DNA of 64,000 nt from Acidobacteriota bacterium (GTDB lineage: Bacteria > Acidobacteriota > Terriglobia > Terriglobales > Acidobacteriaceae): NCBI GenBank assembly GCA_021792135.1, contig JAJYVF010000014.1:1-64000 (forward strand), written 5' to 3'. A program made the translations under genes and the position numbers. Within the stretch, counting starts at the first letter, position 1, and every line of letters starts with the position of its first letter. The notes under the pieces were generated by a model. That model did not search any database and was not told the origin of the DNA. It saw only the letters and a list, made by a program, of their open reading frames with translations. Below, piece by piece: positions 52,230-61,299 of this stretch.

Positions 52230-54719
52230 TTACGTTGTGGAGCGGCTCTTCACCGCCAGGAACTGCGCCGGCACCGGAGCGCCGGATCCATTGGTCAGCT
52301 TGGAATTGATCGTCTGCGTATCTGTCAGGCTCGTCGTGTCCACCACATGCACCAGGTTATCGCCGCTGGTGCTGACGAAGAAGAGCGAGCCGTCGGGGCT
52401 GAAGATGCCTGCGACCGGCGCCGCCCCGGAGGAAAGCTGAATGGTGCTCAGCGTTCCCAGCGTAGCCGACGTGGTCGTTGCGCCCACCGCCGCGGGAATG
52501 TAATAGGGCAGCAGACCGCTGGCTGTGGTGGCGTTATAGGTGACAAACGCCAGGTTCGAATACGGAGACGAAACCACCTGATCGATCTCCGTCGGAGTCA
52601 CCGGCAGCGCAGCTGTGGCCAGCGAGGTACCCAGCGTCAGCGGAGTTGGGCCGTTATAGCTCGGACATGCGCCCACCGGCACACCCGGCGGTCCTCCTGG
52701 GCTCGTAGCACTGGGCGCCGACTGCAGGAGCAGGATATCCGAGAAGGTCGCTCCGCCCGGTCCCACATCCGCACCGAGGATATGGTTTCCATCCGCCGTG
52801 GCTGTCAGCTGCGTGGTCGGCGTGCCCACATCCCCGGCCGGCGGATAATACGGCGGATTCGAGGTTGCGCTCGGGCAGAAGCTGTGTGCGGCCGTGGTGG
52901 TGCCGCTGAGGAAGGCCGCCACGCTGGGCACCGTAACCGTCAGCGCCGGACCGCAGAACGGATCCCATGCCTGGTTATAGGCCGGCACGGCGGCCGTTCC
53001 CGACGCCTCCAGCGGACAGCTGTACGTCGGCTGGTTCGTCAGCGAATATGTCGTCCATCCCGTATTGACGTTGTTGACGAACAGCGTGTTCTGACCCGTC
53101 GCCGGATCCTGGCCCACGATGTACACCGTAGAGCCGTTCGGCGAGTACTCAGCGCGGAAGGCGATGCCCGCAATGCTGGTCGTCGATCCATTGCCGGTCG
53201 TGTAGAGGTAAATCAGCTGCCGAAGCTGATCGTTGATCACCACCGTTTCGTTGGTGGGCGAGACGGCAAGCACCACCCCCGGCACGCTGGGCACTTCCTT
53301 CGTCAGCAGATTGCCCGCCGTATTGTAGATCATCATCTCGTGATAGCTGCCGAAGTAGAGCGAGTCGCCGCCCTGGTCCATCACCATCGAGTTCGGCGTG
53401 TAGGGCAGGCGCACCGGCGCGGCCACGCCGCCGGTCGTGAGGTCAACCTCGGAGAAATAGGGTGACTGCGAGGAAGCCATCCAGATCTGGTTGCTCACCC
53501 GGCCCGGGGAATCGATGGTGACGGTGTTGGCCGTCACCGGCATTCCGTTACCCAGGTTGCCAATCAGATTCACAGGCGCCGGATTGCAATCGGGCGGTTC
53601 GCACATCGCCGTCACCGTGGCATGGCTCGGAAATTTGGCCGTTACCAGACCCGCACTGGTGACACTCAGATTCTGGGGCTGGGTGGAGCCATAGTTGAGA
53701 GTCAGGCCGGTGATCTTCACGCCGTTGGTGTCGGTAATCGTCGACACCGCCGTCTGCGGCGAGCTGGGCGTGACCGTCGCGGTCGTATTCCCGTTAATCG
53801 CCAGCGAGATCGTTTTCGGCGGACACGTCGAGAAAAACCCTGCGGCCGAAGTCACCTGCGACACACTCGCGTTGATGACCGTCGAGCCGGGAAGATTGCC
53901 TGTGGCGATTCCGTTCGGATTCGGATTGGAGGTGGCCCCTCCGGTCACGGGGTTCGCGTTCGTTGGATTCGTCGTGTTGTTGATGTTCACCACGCTGTCG
54001 GTGACCGGCGAATAGTTGATCGTTCCCACATACGACGTCGCCTTGACGCACGACGTAGCCGTGACAGGGCAGGCCTTTCCGTCGGCCAGAGTGGTGCCGG
54101 GCGGGCAGCAGAGAATCGCCCCCCCGGGTCCCAGCGCCGTTGTCTCCGCCAGCAGAGAAGTGGGCAGCGTCTGCCCCTGGGAGACACACGCCGCCTGCGC
54201 CGGAATACTCATCGACGTTATGGGTGGATGGACATAGACATTCACCGGGTTGCTGGTCACCGCGCCTCCGGTCGCTGTGACCTGCGCGATCCCGCACGAA
54301 GTGCCTGTACACCCCGAAAATGCGGAAAGGGACGATCCCGAGGGCGGCGTGCAGATGGTGAAATTGTCCACCCCTCCGGGGCTGTTGCGGTTCCATGTCC
54401 CGCCGCAGATCAGCCCCGTCGGCGAAATGTCGGCGAGCAGCAGATTGCTGCTCGCAAAGGTGTAGTGCGACACACTGGCTGAATCCCCAAAGCAGTTGTA
54501 GGCCGTAGGTGCTCCCACCTGAGCGGTCTGTCCCCACGCCAGCGAGATTCCGGTGGTTTCCGGCTGCAGCGTGACGTACATCACCTGGTTGGTCGTAATG
54601 CCATAAGCGTGACCATTTCTGATGCAGTAATTATTGGGATTGCGACCACAGCCCGCGATCGAGAAACCAACCGGAACGGAGCAAGCAAATACAACTACAA
54701 AAGCCAGGAACCGCCGCAT
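52230..54719 (-). CDS. Cysteine-rich, Thr/Ser-rich lipoprotein with beta-propeller-like repeats
   Basis: The 829-residue protein has a lipoprotein signal with the lipobox SIAGC (about residues 20-25). The mature part is extremely rich in Thr, Ser, Gly and Asn, and unusually rich in cysteine for an exported bacterial protein (LCCPPG, GCTGTSCG, TCPPK, CEPPDC). The first half has Ig-like strands (ATVTAMCEPP, VTVPSVAAF), the second half YVN/YNAT-type repeats with SPDGSLFFVSTSGDNLVHVVDTT, as in seven-bladed YncE-type propellers. Acidobacterial outer-surface proteins of this style are unassigned; no function is proposed. Confidence 0.6.
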   Translation of the reverse strand: MRRFLAFVVVFACSVPVGFSIAGCGRNPNNYCIRNGHAYGITTNQVMYVTLQPETTGISLAWGQTAQVGAPTAYNCFGDSASVSHYTFASSNLLLADISPTGLICGGTWNRNSPGGVDNFTICTPPSGSSLSAFSGCTGTSCGIAQVTATGGAVTSNPVNVYVHPPITSMSIPAQAACVSQGQTLPTSLLAETTALGPGGAILCCPPGTTLADGKACPVTATSCVKATSYVGTINYSPVTDSVVNINNTTNPTNANPVTGGATSNPNPNGIATGNLPGSTVINASVSQVTSAAGFFSTCPPKTISLAINGNTTATVTPSSPQTAVSTITDTNGVKITGLTLNYGSTQPQNLSVTSAGLVTAKFPSHATVTAMCEPPDCNPAPVNLIGNLGNGMPVTANTVTIDSPGRVSNQIWMASSQSPYFSEVDLTTGGVAAPVRLPYTPNSMVMDQGGDSLYFGSYHEMMIYNTAGNLLTKEVPSVPGVVLAVSPTNETVVINDQLRQLIYLYTTGNGSTTSIAGIAFRAEYSPNGSTVYIVGQDPATGQNTLFVNNVNTGWTTYSLTNQPTYSCPLEASGTAAVPAYNQAWDPFCGPALTVTVPSVAAFLSGTTTAAHSFCPSATSNPPYYPPAGDVGTPTTQLTATADGNHILGADVGPGGATFSDILLLQSAPSATSPGGPPGVPVGACPSYNGPTPLTLGTSLATAALPVTPTEIDQVVSSPYSNLAFVTYNATTASGLLPYYIPAAVGATTTSATLGTLSTIQLSSGAAPVAGIFSPDGSLFFVSTSGDNLVHVVDTTSLTDTQTINSKLTNGSGAPVPAQFLAVKSRSTT

Positions 54720-54928
54720 GAAACCTCCCCGTCTGGGCAGTCGGGCCGCTCAGACGGTCGAAACGCCAGAAAAGTAACCGAGTGTGATTCAGGATAACAA
54801 AGGCGAGGCCGCGGAGCACGCGGCACCGCGCACACACCCCGTACCTGGCGGCTCACTCCTTCCGAGGCAACCCGCCGGGGCCATTCGCGATGGCTTCGGC
54901 CTCCGGTTCCGCCGGCCTGAATCGTGCC

Positions 54929-57013
54929 TCAGGGCATGTACTGCTCGAACCACCCCAGTGCCCGTTCCAGCACATCCCGCCGGTGCTCCGGGTTCACAAA
55001 TCCATGCCCCTCATTCGGATACACCACCAGTTCCGTGGGCACGCCCAGATCCCGCAGCGCATGCCAGAACTCAAAGGACTGCGGCGCCGGACACTCCCCG
55101 TCCCGGTCCCCCACGACCACCAGTGTCGGTGTCCTGACATTCCTGATGAAATTAATCGCCGAGCTCTTCGCATACACCGCTGGATCGTCGTACACCGAGG
55201 CGCCGAAGAACGGAATCATCCACTGGTCGATGGAGTTTTCCCCGTAATAGCTCAGCCAGTCGGAGATCCCCGCCCCGGCCACCGCCGCTTTAAAGCGGTG
55301 CGTCTGCGTCACGGCGAACATGCTCATGAACCCGCCGTAGCTCCAGCCCGTCAGCCCCACCCGCCTGTCGTCCACCGGGTACTGCTTCTCGACCGCATCC
55401 ACCCCAGCCAGAATGTCCCGCAGATCGCCATAGCCGAAATCCTTGCGGTTGGCCTGGGTAAACCTCTCGCCCTCGCCGTAGCTGCCCCGCGGGTTGGGCA
55501 TCAGCACAAAGTAGTCCAGCGCGGAGAAAGGCACCGGCCCATATCCGACCCAGGGCCAGCGAGGCAGAACTGCTGACGAAGGCCCGCCGTGTACCGACAC
55601 AATCAGCGGATACTTTTTCGCCGGATCGTAGTGCGCCGGCAACAGCAGCCAGCCCTGGACGTGGAAGCCCTCGTTGGTCCACTCCACCGATTTCGCCTGT
55701 CCCCACAACGGCTTCACGGAGTCATTCACATGGGTAATCTGCTGCAGATTCATCAGGTCCCCCGCCCAGACCTCCGGCGGATGTTCGAAGGATGAGCGGA
55801 TCATCGCCACGGTGTTCGCCTGCGACACCGACACACTCATCTCCAGGTCTTTCGCGAATACCGTATCCGGCAGGGTCAGATCGTAATCTGGGGATATGTC
55901 GTGACTGGCCACGTCATAGCCAAACAGATGTGTCGATCCGCCCTTGATCTCTGCCACCCCCATCTGATCGTCCTGCACCCACAGGAACCAGGCCACGGTT
56001 GCATCCCGGTCCGGCGTGACATCCTCCGGTTCGCCCCCCGTCGCCGGCATGATATAGAGGTCTCCGCCCGTGACGCCCTGATCCGACATCAGGCCGCCGA
56101 TGAACGCAATCTTCTCCCCGTCCGGCGACCAGCGCGGCACCGCGATCTGCAGTCCGTGCAGCGGCCCGGCAACCGTCTGCGGATCGAGAACGACCCGTGG
56201 CGGATGGCAGCCGCCCTGGGCTGCCTCCGGACAACTCCGAGCACCCGTCTCTCCGGGCTGCACGACCTCCTGCGTATACAGCTTCGCCACCCACCAGTTG
56301 TTCTCGCCCGGCGGCGGCGCGGCCACGTAGGCAATGTGCGCGGAGTCCGGCGAAAAATCGAATTCGTAGACATGCAGCCGGGCCGGCGTCAGGAACCCGA
56401 TCCGGCCGGAGTCAGCCGGCGAGCCGCTCGTGCTCACCGCCGCCACGCGCTGCACCTCGATTCCCTCCGCGCCGATGACGCCCGCCGGCGGCTTCATCGC
56501 CGCCAGTGCGCCCGAGGGCCGCGTCGCGCCTTCAACATAAAGAAACGCGACCGACTTCCCGTCCGGCGACCACTGCAGTTCTTTGGCATAGCCGTTCAGT
56601 ACCGCCAGCAGCTGCGGCGCCGAATTGCCGGGCGCATCGGCCAGGAAGATCCCCGTCCTCCCCGTGTCGGTGCAGTTCGAGAAGAAGGCGATACGGCGGG
56701 AGTCAGGCGAGAAAACGCCATCCGTCTCCACACCGGAAGCACCCTGGCGGCAGGCCGTCAGCCGCCGCGGCATGGAAGGATTCGACATGGAAGCCACTTC
56801 GAGGCCGGATCCGCCATTCGCATCCACATCCCACAGCAGGAGCTGGCCGTCCGGCGAGAGCTCCGTCTCGCGAATCGTCTTCACCTGCCCGAGCCGATCG
56901 AGCACCTGCCCGATCCTTGGGTCATGCGAGGAAGCAGCAGGTGCTGCCTGGGCGAAAACACTGATGGAGGCGCACAGCGCAAAAGCCGGTCCATACAACC
57001 GGAGGAATCTCAT
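54929..57013 (-). CDS. Secreted S9-family serine peptidase (prolyl oligopeptidase type)
   Basis: The 694-residue protein has a signal peptide (1-22) and a WD40/TolB-like propeller (about 40-420: FSPDSRRIAFFSNC, LQWSPDGKSVAFLY, FDFSPDSAHIAYV, RWSPDGEKIAFIG). The alpha/beta-hydrolase domain (about 445-694) follows: VSVHGGPSSAVLP, PNPRGSYGEGE, nucleophile S558 in GLTGWSYGGFM, the acid in VVVGDRDGECP, and H in YPNEGHGF. It releases dipeptides or short peptides. Its start is only 30 bases from the divergent GNAT start. Confidence 0.9.
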   Translation of the reverse strand: MRFLRLYGPAFALCASISVFAQAAPAASSHDPRIGQVLDRLGQVKTIRETELSPDGQLLLWDVDANGGSGLEVASMSNPSMPRRLTACRQGASGVETDGVFSPDSRRIAFFSNCTDTGRTGIFLADAPGNSAPQLLAVLNGYAKELQWSPDGKSVAFLYVEGATRPSGALAAMKPPAGVIGAEGIEVQRVAAVSTSGSPADSGRIGFLTPARLHVYEFDFSPDSAHIAYVAAPPPGENNWWVAKLYTQEVVQPGETGARSCPEAAQGGCHPPRVVLDPQTVAGPLHGLQIAVPRWSPDGEKIAFIGGLMSDQGVTGGDLYIMPATGGEPEDVTPDRDATVAWFLWVQDDQMGVAEIKGGSTHLFGYDVASHDISPDYDLTLPDTVFAKDLEMSVSVSQANTVAMIRSSFEHPPEVWAGDLMNLQQITHVNDSVKPLWGQAKSVEWTNEGFHVQGWLLLPAHYDPAKKYPLIVSVHGGPSSAVLPRWPWVGYGPVPFSALDYFVLMPNPRGSYGEGERFTQANRKDFGYGDLRDILAGVDAVEKQYPVDDRRVGLTGWSYGGFMSMFAVTQTHRFKAAVAGAGISDWLSYYGENSIDQWMIPFFGASVYDDPAVYAKSSAINFIRNVRTPTLVVVGDRDGECPAPQSFEFWHALRDLGVPTELVVYPNEGHGFVNPEHRRDVLERALGWFEQYMP

Positions 57014-57042
57014 GCGCGTTGTTATATCAGGCCGAGGACCGA

Positions 57043-57618
57043 ATGTGCCCGGCGGACAGTATCATTGCGGGTATGCGCTCCATCCGGGCGGCGAAGTTCA
57101 CTGCTGAAGAGAACGACGCTGCCCTCTGCCGCGAGCTGATGCGCGAATATGCGCTCCACCTGAATGCTTCGGTGGGCAGCCGGCACATCTGTGTCGAGGC
57201 CCTGGAGAATGAATTAGCCGCGCTGCCCGGCAGCTATGGCGAACCGGCCGGCGCTGTACTGCTGGCTTTCGTCGGCGAGCAGCCGGCCGGATGCGTCGCC
57301 CTCCAGCCCCTGAAGGCGAACCGCCCTGCCGTCCCCACGGAGCGCGCCTGCGAAATGAAGCGCCTCTGGATTCGTCCTGCCCATCAGGCGACCGGACTCG
57401 GCCGCGCTCTCGCCGAGGCCGTGATGGACGCGGCTCGCGAGCGTGGTTACACGGCGATGTACCTCGATACCCTGCCGGCCAGCATGCAGGCCGCGCATCG
57501 CCTGTATCTGTCGCTGGGGTTCCGGCCGGTTGAGCGCTACAACCAGAATCCGGTGCTTCGCTCCACGGCAGCACACACCGACACACCGCAAATCGCCTTT
57601 CTCCGGAGGAATCTCTGA
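57043..57618 (+). CDS. GNAT-family N-acetyltransferase
   Basis: The 191-residue protein has the GNAT fold: REYALHLNA and ELAALPGSYGEPAGAVLLAF, acetyl-CoA-binding RLWIRPAHQATGLGRALAEAVMDAARERGY with the Q/RxxGxG/A motif as HQATGLGRA, and LYLSLGFRPVERY. It transfers acetyl from acetyl-CoA to an amine, the substrate being unknown. ATG 57043 has GAGG five bases upstream; ATG 57073 (MRSIRAAKF) gives a more typical N-terminus but weaker ribosome binding. Its stop abuts the start of the next gene, so the two are translated together. Confidence 0.8.
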   Translation: MCPADSIIAGMRSIRAAKFTAEENDAALCRELMREYALHLNASVGSRHICVEALENELAALPGSYGEPAGAVLLAFVGEQPAGCVALQPLKANRPAVPTERACEMKRLWIRPAHQATGLGRALAEAVMDAARERGYTAMYLDTLPASMQAAHRLYLSLGFRPVERYNQNPVLRSTAAHTDTPQIAFLRRNL

Positions 57619-60618
57619 ATGAGCGTGGCGCTCCCTGTCCTGAACAACACGCATCCGCACGAAAACTTCAGCGCTGCCCGCGAACTGGAAACGAAGCTGC
57701 GCGCCGTGGTCCGCGGCGAGGTCCGCTTCGATGCGGCATCGCGCGCACTCTACGCCACGGACGCATCCAACTACCGCCAGACGCCCATCGGCATCGTGAT
57801 CCCCCGCGATGCCGCCGATGTGGAAGCCACAATCGCCGCCTGCCGCGAACTGGGGGCGGCCATCCTGCCCCGCGGCGGAGGCACCAGCCTCGCCGGCCAG
57901 TGCTGCAACGTCGCGGTCATTCTCGACTTCTCGAAATACATGCGGCGTCTCGTCAGCCTCGACCCGGAGAAGAAGCTCGCCATCGTCGAGCCCGGCATCG
58001 TGCTCGACCGCGTGCGCGAGGCCGCCGAGCAGTACCACCTCACCTTCGCCCCCGATCCCGCCACGCACAGCCGCTGCACCATCGGCGGCATGATCGGCAA
58101 CAACTCCTGCGGAACGCACAGCGTGATGGGCGGCCTGACCGCCAACAACATCCGTTCCCTCGACATCGTCCTCGCCGACGGCACGCGCATGACCGTTGGG
58201 GCCACCAGCGACCAGGAGTTCGCGGCCATCGTCGCCCGCGGCGGCCGCCCGGCGCAGATCTATGCCGGGATGCGCCGCATCCGCGACCAGTACGCCCATG
58301 AGATTCGCCGCCGCTTCCCGAAAATCCCTCGCCGCGTCTCCGGCTACAACCTCGACGAACTGCTCCCCGAGCGCGGCTTTCATGTCGCGCGCGCGCTGGT
58401 CGGCGCCGAAGGCACGCTGGCCACCGTCGTAAGCGCCACGCTGGATCTGATGCACAGTCCGCCCTGCCGCCGCCTCGTGGTGCTGGCCTTCCCCGACGCC
58501 TTCCTCGCCGCCGATGCTGTGCCCGAAATTGCCACCTATGGCCCCATTGGCCTCGAAGGCCTCGATTTCATGCTGATCGACTTCATGCGCCGCAAGGGGC
58601 TCGCAGCCGAGCACATCGGGCTCCTGCCGGAAGGCGGCGGCTTCCTGCTCTGCGAATTCGGGGCCGAAACCCCTGAAGCAGCCGAAGCCAAAGCCCAGGA
58701 ATTCCTGGCTGCTTCGTCCCGATTTTCCGTTGCGCCCATCAGCGGCCGCCTCTACTCAACAGCCGATGCCGCCCGCATCTGGTTCGTCCGCGAATCTGCT
58801 CTCGGTGCCATGGTCTTCGTCCCCGGCGAACCGCACGGCTGGGAAGGCTGGGAAGACGCCGCGGTGCCTCCCGAAAAGCTGGGCGCCTACCTGCGCCAGA
58901 TCACGGATCTCATGCGTGAATTCGGCTACCGCAGCCCGCTCTACGGCCATTTTGGCCAGGGCTGCGTCCACTCACGCGTCAATTTCGATCTGGAAAGTGA
59001 GCCCGGCATCCGCAAATTCCGCGAATTCCTGGACCGCGCCACCGACATCGTGATCGCCCTCGGTGGCTCCATCTCCGGCGAACACGGCGACGGCCAGGCG
59101 CGCGGCGCCCTGCTGCCGAAGATGTTCGGAAACGAGCTGATGCAGGCCTTCCGCGAATTCAAGGCGCTCTGGGATCCCGACAACCGCATGAACCCCGGCA
59201 AGATGATCGACCCGATCCGGGTCTATCAGCCGGAAGAAGATCTGCGCCTCGGAGCAGGTTACGTGCCCGCGCATCCCGATACCTTCTTCCGCTTCCCCGC
59301 CGAGCACGGCTCCTTTGCCGAGGCAACGCTGCGCTGTGTTGGCGTCGGCGCCTGCCGCAAAGCGGGCGCCGGCACCATGTGCCCCAGCTACATGGCCACG
59401 CACGAGGAGCAGCACTCCACGCGCGGCCGCGCCCACCTGCTCTGGGAACTGCTCGAAGGAAAAGTGGTGAGCCCCGACTGGCACAACGAAAGCGTTCATG
59501 AGGCGCTCGACCTCTGCCTCTCCTGCAAAGCCTGCAAGAGCGAATGCCCCGTCAACGTCGACCTCGCCACCTATAAGGCCGAGTTTCTGGCGCATTACTA
59601 CGGAGACCAGCTGCGCAGGCCGCAGCACTACGCCTTCGGATTCATGGACCGCCTGGCGCACTCGGCCTCTCTGATCCCCGGTGTCACGCCGCGGCTCGCG
59701 AATCTTTCCCTCTCCATACCCGGGATTTCGAGTGTCATCAAAGCCGCGCTGGGCATCGCACCGCAGCGCGATCTGCCGCAATTCGCCGCGCGCAGTTTCC
59801 AGAGTGAATGGCTGCCGGCGCATCGGCGACATGGGGTTTTGAAGGGGCGCGACTTTAGTCGTGCCCTAACCGGTCGCGAAAGGGATGGGGCTTCAGGCCC
59901 TGAGGGCCATTCTCTCCGGGCGGTCCTCTGGCCCGATACCTGGAACAACTACTACCACCCGCAGTCGCTCCACGCCGCCGCGCGTGCCCTCGCCTGTGCC
60001 GGATTCACTGTCGAGGTCCCGCGTAACCACGTCTGCTGCGGCCGACCTCTCTACGACTTCGGGTTCCTCCGCCAGGCCCGCGAATACCTGCTGAGTATCC
60101 TCCGCCAGTTCGCCCCGCAGATCGACGCCGGTCTTCCCTTCGTCTTCCTCGAACCGAGTTGCGCCAGCGTCTTTCGCGACGAACTGGTGAACTTCTTCCC
60201 CGAGGACGATCGCGCTCGCCGCCTGCGTGAGCAGACCCTCCTGCTCAGCGAATTCCTGGTTCGCCGCGCGCCGGATTTCCGGCCTCCCTCGCTCGCCGGG
60301 CGAAAGATCGTCCTCCACGGCCACTGCCACCACAAATCGCTGATGAAGATGACTGACGAGCTGGAGATCCTCCGCCGCACCGGCGCCGCAGTCGATCTTC
60401 TCGACTCCGGCTGCTGCGGCATGGCTGGCCCCTTCGGCTTCGAGCGCGAGAAATTCGAGGTCTCGCAGACGCTCGGCGAACGCGTTCTGCTGCCCGCGGT
60501 CCGCGCCGCCGCGCCGGATACGATCCTCGTCGCCGACGGCTTCAGCTGCCGCGAACAGATCGCCCAGAACAGCCCGCGCAGAGCGGTTCACTTTGCTGAA
60601 GTCATCGCGCCTGGCTAA
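57619..60618 (+). CDS. FAD-linked dehydrogenase fused to 4Fe-4S/CCG-domain oxidoreductase, carrying an in-frame repeat
   Basis: The 999-residue protein unites a VAO-type FAD domain (about 25-550: LPRGGGTSLAGQCCN, DPATHSRCTIGGMIGNNSCGTHS, GTLATVVSATL, GSISGEHGDGQARG) with two 4Fe-4S clusters (CVGVGACRKAGAGTMCP from about 573 and CLSCKACKSECP from about 632) and two CCG domains (HVCCGRP at about 805 and SGCCGMAGPFGFE at about 930). This is the YdiJ-like D-lactate/2-hydroxyglutarate dehydrogenase layout that passes electrons to quinones. Residues about 740-764 are encoded by a repeat element (59836-59905), between the Fe-S domain and the first CCG domain. Confidence 0.88.
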   Translation: MSVALPVLNNTHPHENFSAARELETKLRAVVRGEVRFDAASRALYATDASNYRQTPIGIVIPRDAADVEATIAACRELGAAILPRGGGTSLAGQCCNVAVILDFSKYMRRLVSLDPEKKLAIVEPGIVLDRVREAAEQYHLTFAPDPATHSRCTIGGMIGNNSCGTHSVMGGLTANNIRSLDIVLADGTRMTVGATSDQEFAAIVARGGRPAQIYAGMRRIRDQYAHEIRRRFPKIPRRVSGYNLDELLPERGFHVARALVGAEGTLATVVSATLDLMHSPPCRRLVVLAFPDAFLAADAVPEIATYGPIGLEGLDFMLIDFMRRKGLAAEHIGLLPEGGGFLLCEFGAETPEAAEAKAQEFLAASSRFSVAPISGRLYSTADAARIWFVRESALGAMVFVPGEPHGWEGWEDAAVPPEKLGAYLRQITDLMREFGYRSPLYGHFGQGCVHSRVNFDLESEPGIRKFREFLDRATDIVIALGGSISGEHGDGQARGALLPKMFGNELMQAFREFKALWDPDNRMNPGKMIDPIRVYQPEEDLRLGAGYVPAHPDTFFRFPAEHGSFAEATLRCVGVGACRKAGAGTMCPSYMATHEEQHSTRGRAHLLWELLEGKVVSPDWHNESVHEALDLCLSCKACKSECPVNVDLATYKAEFLAHYYGDQLRRPQHYAFGFMDRLAHSASLIPGVTPRLANLSLSIPGISSVIKAALGIAPQRDLPQFAARSFQSEWLPAHRRHGVLKGRDFSRALTGRERDGASGPEGHSLRAVLWPDTWNNYYHPQSLHAAARALACAGFTVEVPRNHVCCGRPLYDFGFLRQAREYLLSILRQFAPQIDAGLPFVFLEPSCASVFRDELVNFFPEDDRARRLREQTLLLSEFLVRRAPDFRPPSLAGRKIVLHGHCHHKSLMKMTDELEILRRTGAAVDLLDSGCCGMAGPFGFEREKFEVSQTLGERVLLPAVRAAAPDTILVADGFSCREQIAQNSPRRAVHFAEVIAPG
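59836..59905 (+). repeat. Coding palindromic element, copy 1 (inside the FAD/Fe-S gene)
   Basis: This 70-bp element aligns without gaps to 63798-63867, with 49 identical positions by my count. It holds a hairpin GGGCGCGAC (59845-59853) / GTCGTGCCC (59858-59866) with one G-U, and a second palindrome GGGGCTTCAGGCCC near its end. It is in frame and adds VLKGRDFSRALTGRERDGAS to the protein. Confidence 0.8.
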
Positions 60619-61018
60619 CGCGTCCGGGTTTCCGGACCCGGACCGCTTTGCTCTGTGCTTCTGCGGCGGCCTCTTCTGCCCTGAACTTTGCGATTCGTTC
60701 GATCAGCCTCACCGGAACCGGCTCGCCGAGCGGAACCTGGATCGTTCCTTTGCTCACTTTGTAGTTCTTCAGTTCGCCTGCAAAGGCTGCAACCAGGCGA
60801 TTGTTGCCTGGATAGAGAGAGAAGTGCTCCTTCCACCCGGCAAAGAAAAGGATCGTGCGGCCGTGCAGCTTATAAGCGGGCATGCCGTACGAGATCGTCT
60901 CCTCCGCGTCCGGCATCGAGCGGCGGATCACCTCCCTGACCTGCTCGAGCGTGTTTCTGGAGACTTCGGGTTGCGAGGCAATGTACTCGTCGACGGACGA
61001 GGGTGTGCTCCTGGCCAT
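60602..61018 (-). CDS. DUF1801 protein (YdhG/Fra1-like)
   Basis: The 138-residue protein is a DUF1801 protein: YIASQPEVSRNTLEQVREVIRRSMPDAEETISYGMPAY is the family signature, followed by FFAGWKEHFSLYPG and GTIQVPLGEPVP. One member is described as an iron chaperone; the function in general is uncertain. The C-terminus is basic. It overlaps the convergent FAD/Fe-S gene by 17 bases and is divergent from the his operon. Confidence 0.85.
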   Translation of the reverse strand: MARSTPSSVDEYIASQPEVSRNTLEQVREVIRRSMPDAEETISYGMPAYKLHGRTILFFAGWKEHFSLYPGNNRLVAAFAGELKNYKVSKGTIQVPLGEPVPVRLIERIAKFRAEEAAAEAQSKAVRVRKPGRVSQAR

Positions 61019-61089
61019 GGCTGCTCTTTTCTCCTGCTCGCTGCGGGCGACAACTATACCCGCCGGCGCAATCATTTGTCACCAGCCAG

Positions 61090-61117
61090 TTGACACCACG
61101 CCCTCTCAGCCCATAAG
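61090..61117 (+). promoter_or_regulatory. Candidate his operon promoter
   Basis: A perfect -35 box TTGACA (61090-61095) is followed after 16 bases by CATAAG (61112-61117), a weaker -10. Transcription would begin near 61124, at the front of the leader peptide coding sequence. Confidence 0.45.
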
Positions 61118-61127
61118 GTGAATGCAG

Positions 61128-61208
61128 ATGCAGGTTCGCGCCCATCGTCGTCATCACCACCATCATCACGTGACGAGCGTGCCGGCCAACTTCCGCATCC
61201 CAGGTTAG
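61128..61208 (+). CDS. hisL: his operon leader peptide (26 codons, run of His codons)
   Basis: A 26-codon frame from ATG 61128 to TAG 61208 reads M-Q-V-R-A-H-R-R followed by six consecutive histidines and then VTSVPANFRIPG. Seven of 26 codons are His, a composition seen only in histidine attenuator leaders. AAGGTG lies upstream (61116-61120); an alternative ATG at 61122 is too close to it. The peptide is not expected to have a function of its own: ribosome stalling at the His codons when charged histidyl-tRNA is scarce would favour the antiterminator. hisI begins 91 bases after its stop. Confidence 0.85.
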   Translation: MQVRAHRRHHHHHHVTSVPANFRIPG

Positions 61209-61268
61209 CAGAAAGCAAACCACCAGGATTGGAAAGCCCGCCGGCGCAGAGAGCGCTGGCGGGCTTTC
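61179..61268 (+). promoter_or_regulatory. his attenuator: antiterminator and terminator helices
   Basis: The terminator hairpin has a 16-bp stem, GAAAGCCCGCCGGCGC (61232-61247) pairing with GCGCTGGCGGGCTTTC (61253-61268) around AGAGA, with one G-U. The segment GTGCCGGC (61179-61186), which starts nine bases after the last His codon, can pair with GCCGGCGC (61240-61247), the top of the terminator's left arm. The two structures exclude each other, as attenuation requires. The bases after the hairpin (ATATTTC) are A/T-rich but not a strict T-run. Confidence 0.8.
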
Positions 61269-61299
61269 ATATTTCAGGAACAACATTCAAGGACGGAAC

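Noticed and set aside
61152-61169. Six consecutive His codons resembling a cloning tag
   Set aside because: Lies in native DNA directly ahead of hisI with a terminator/antiterminator pair; explained by his attenuation.
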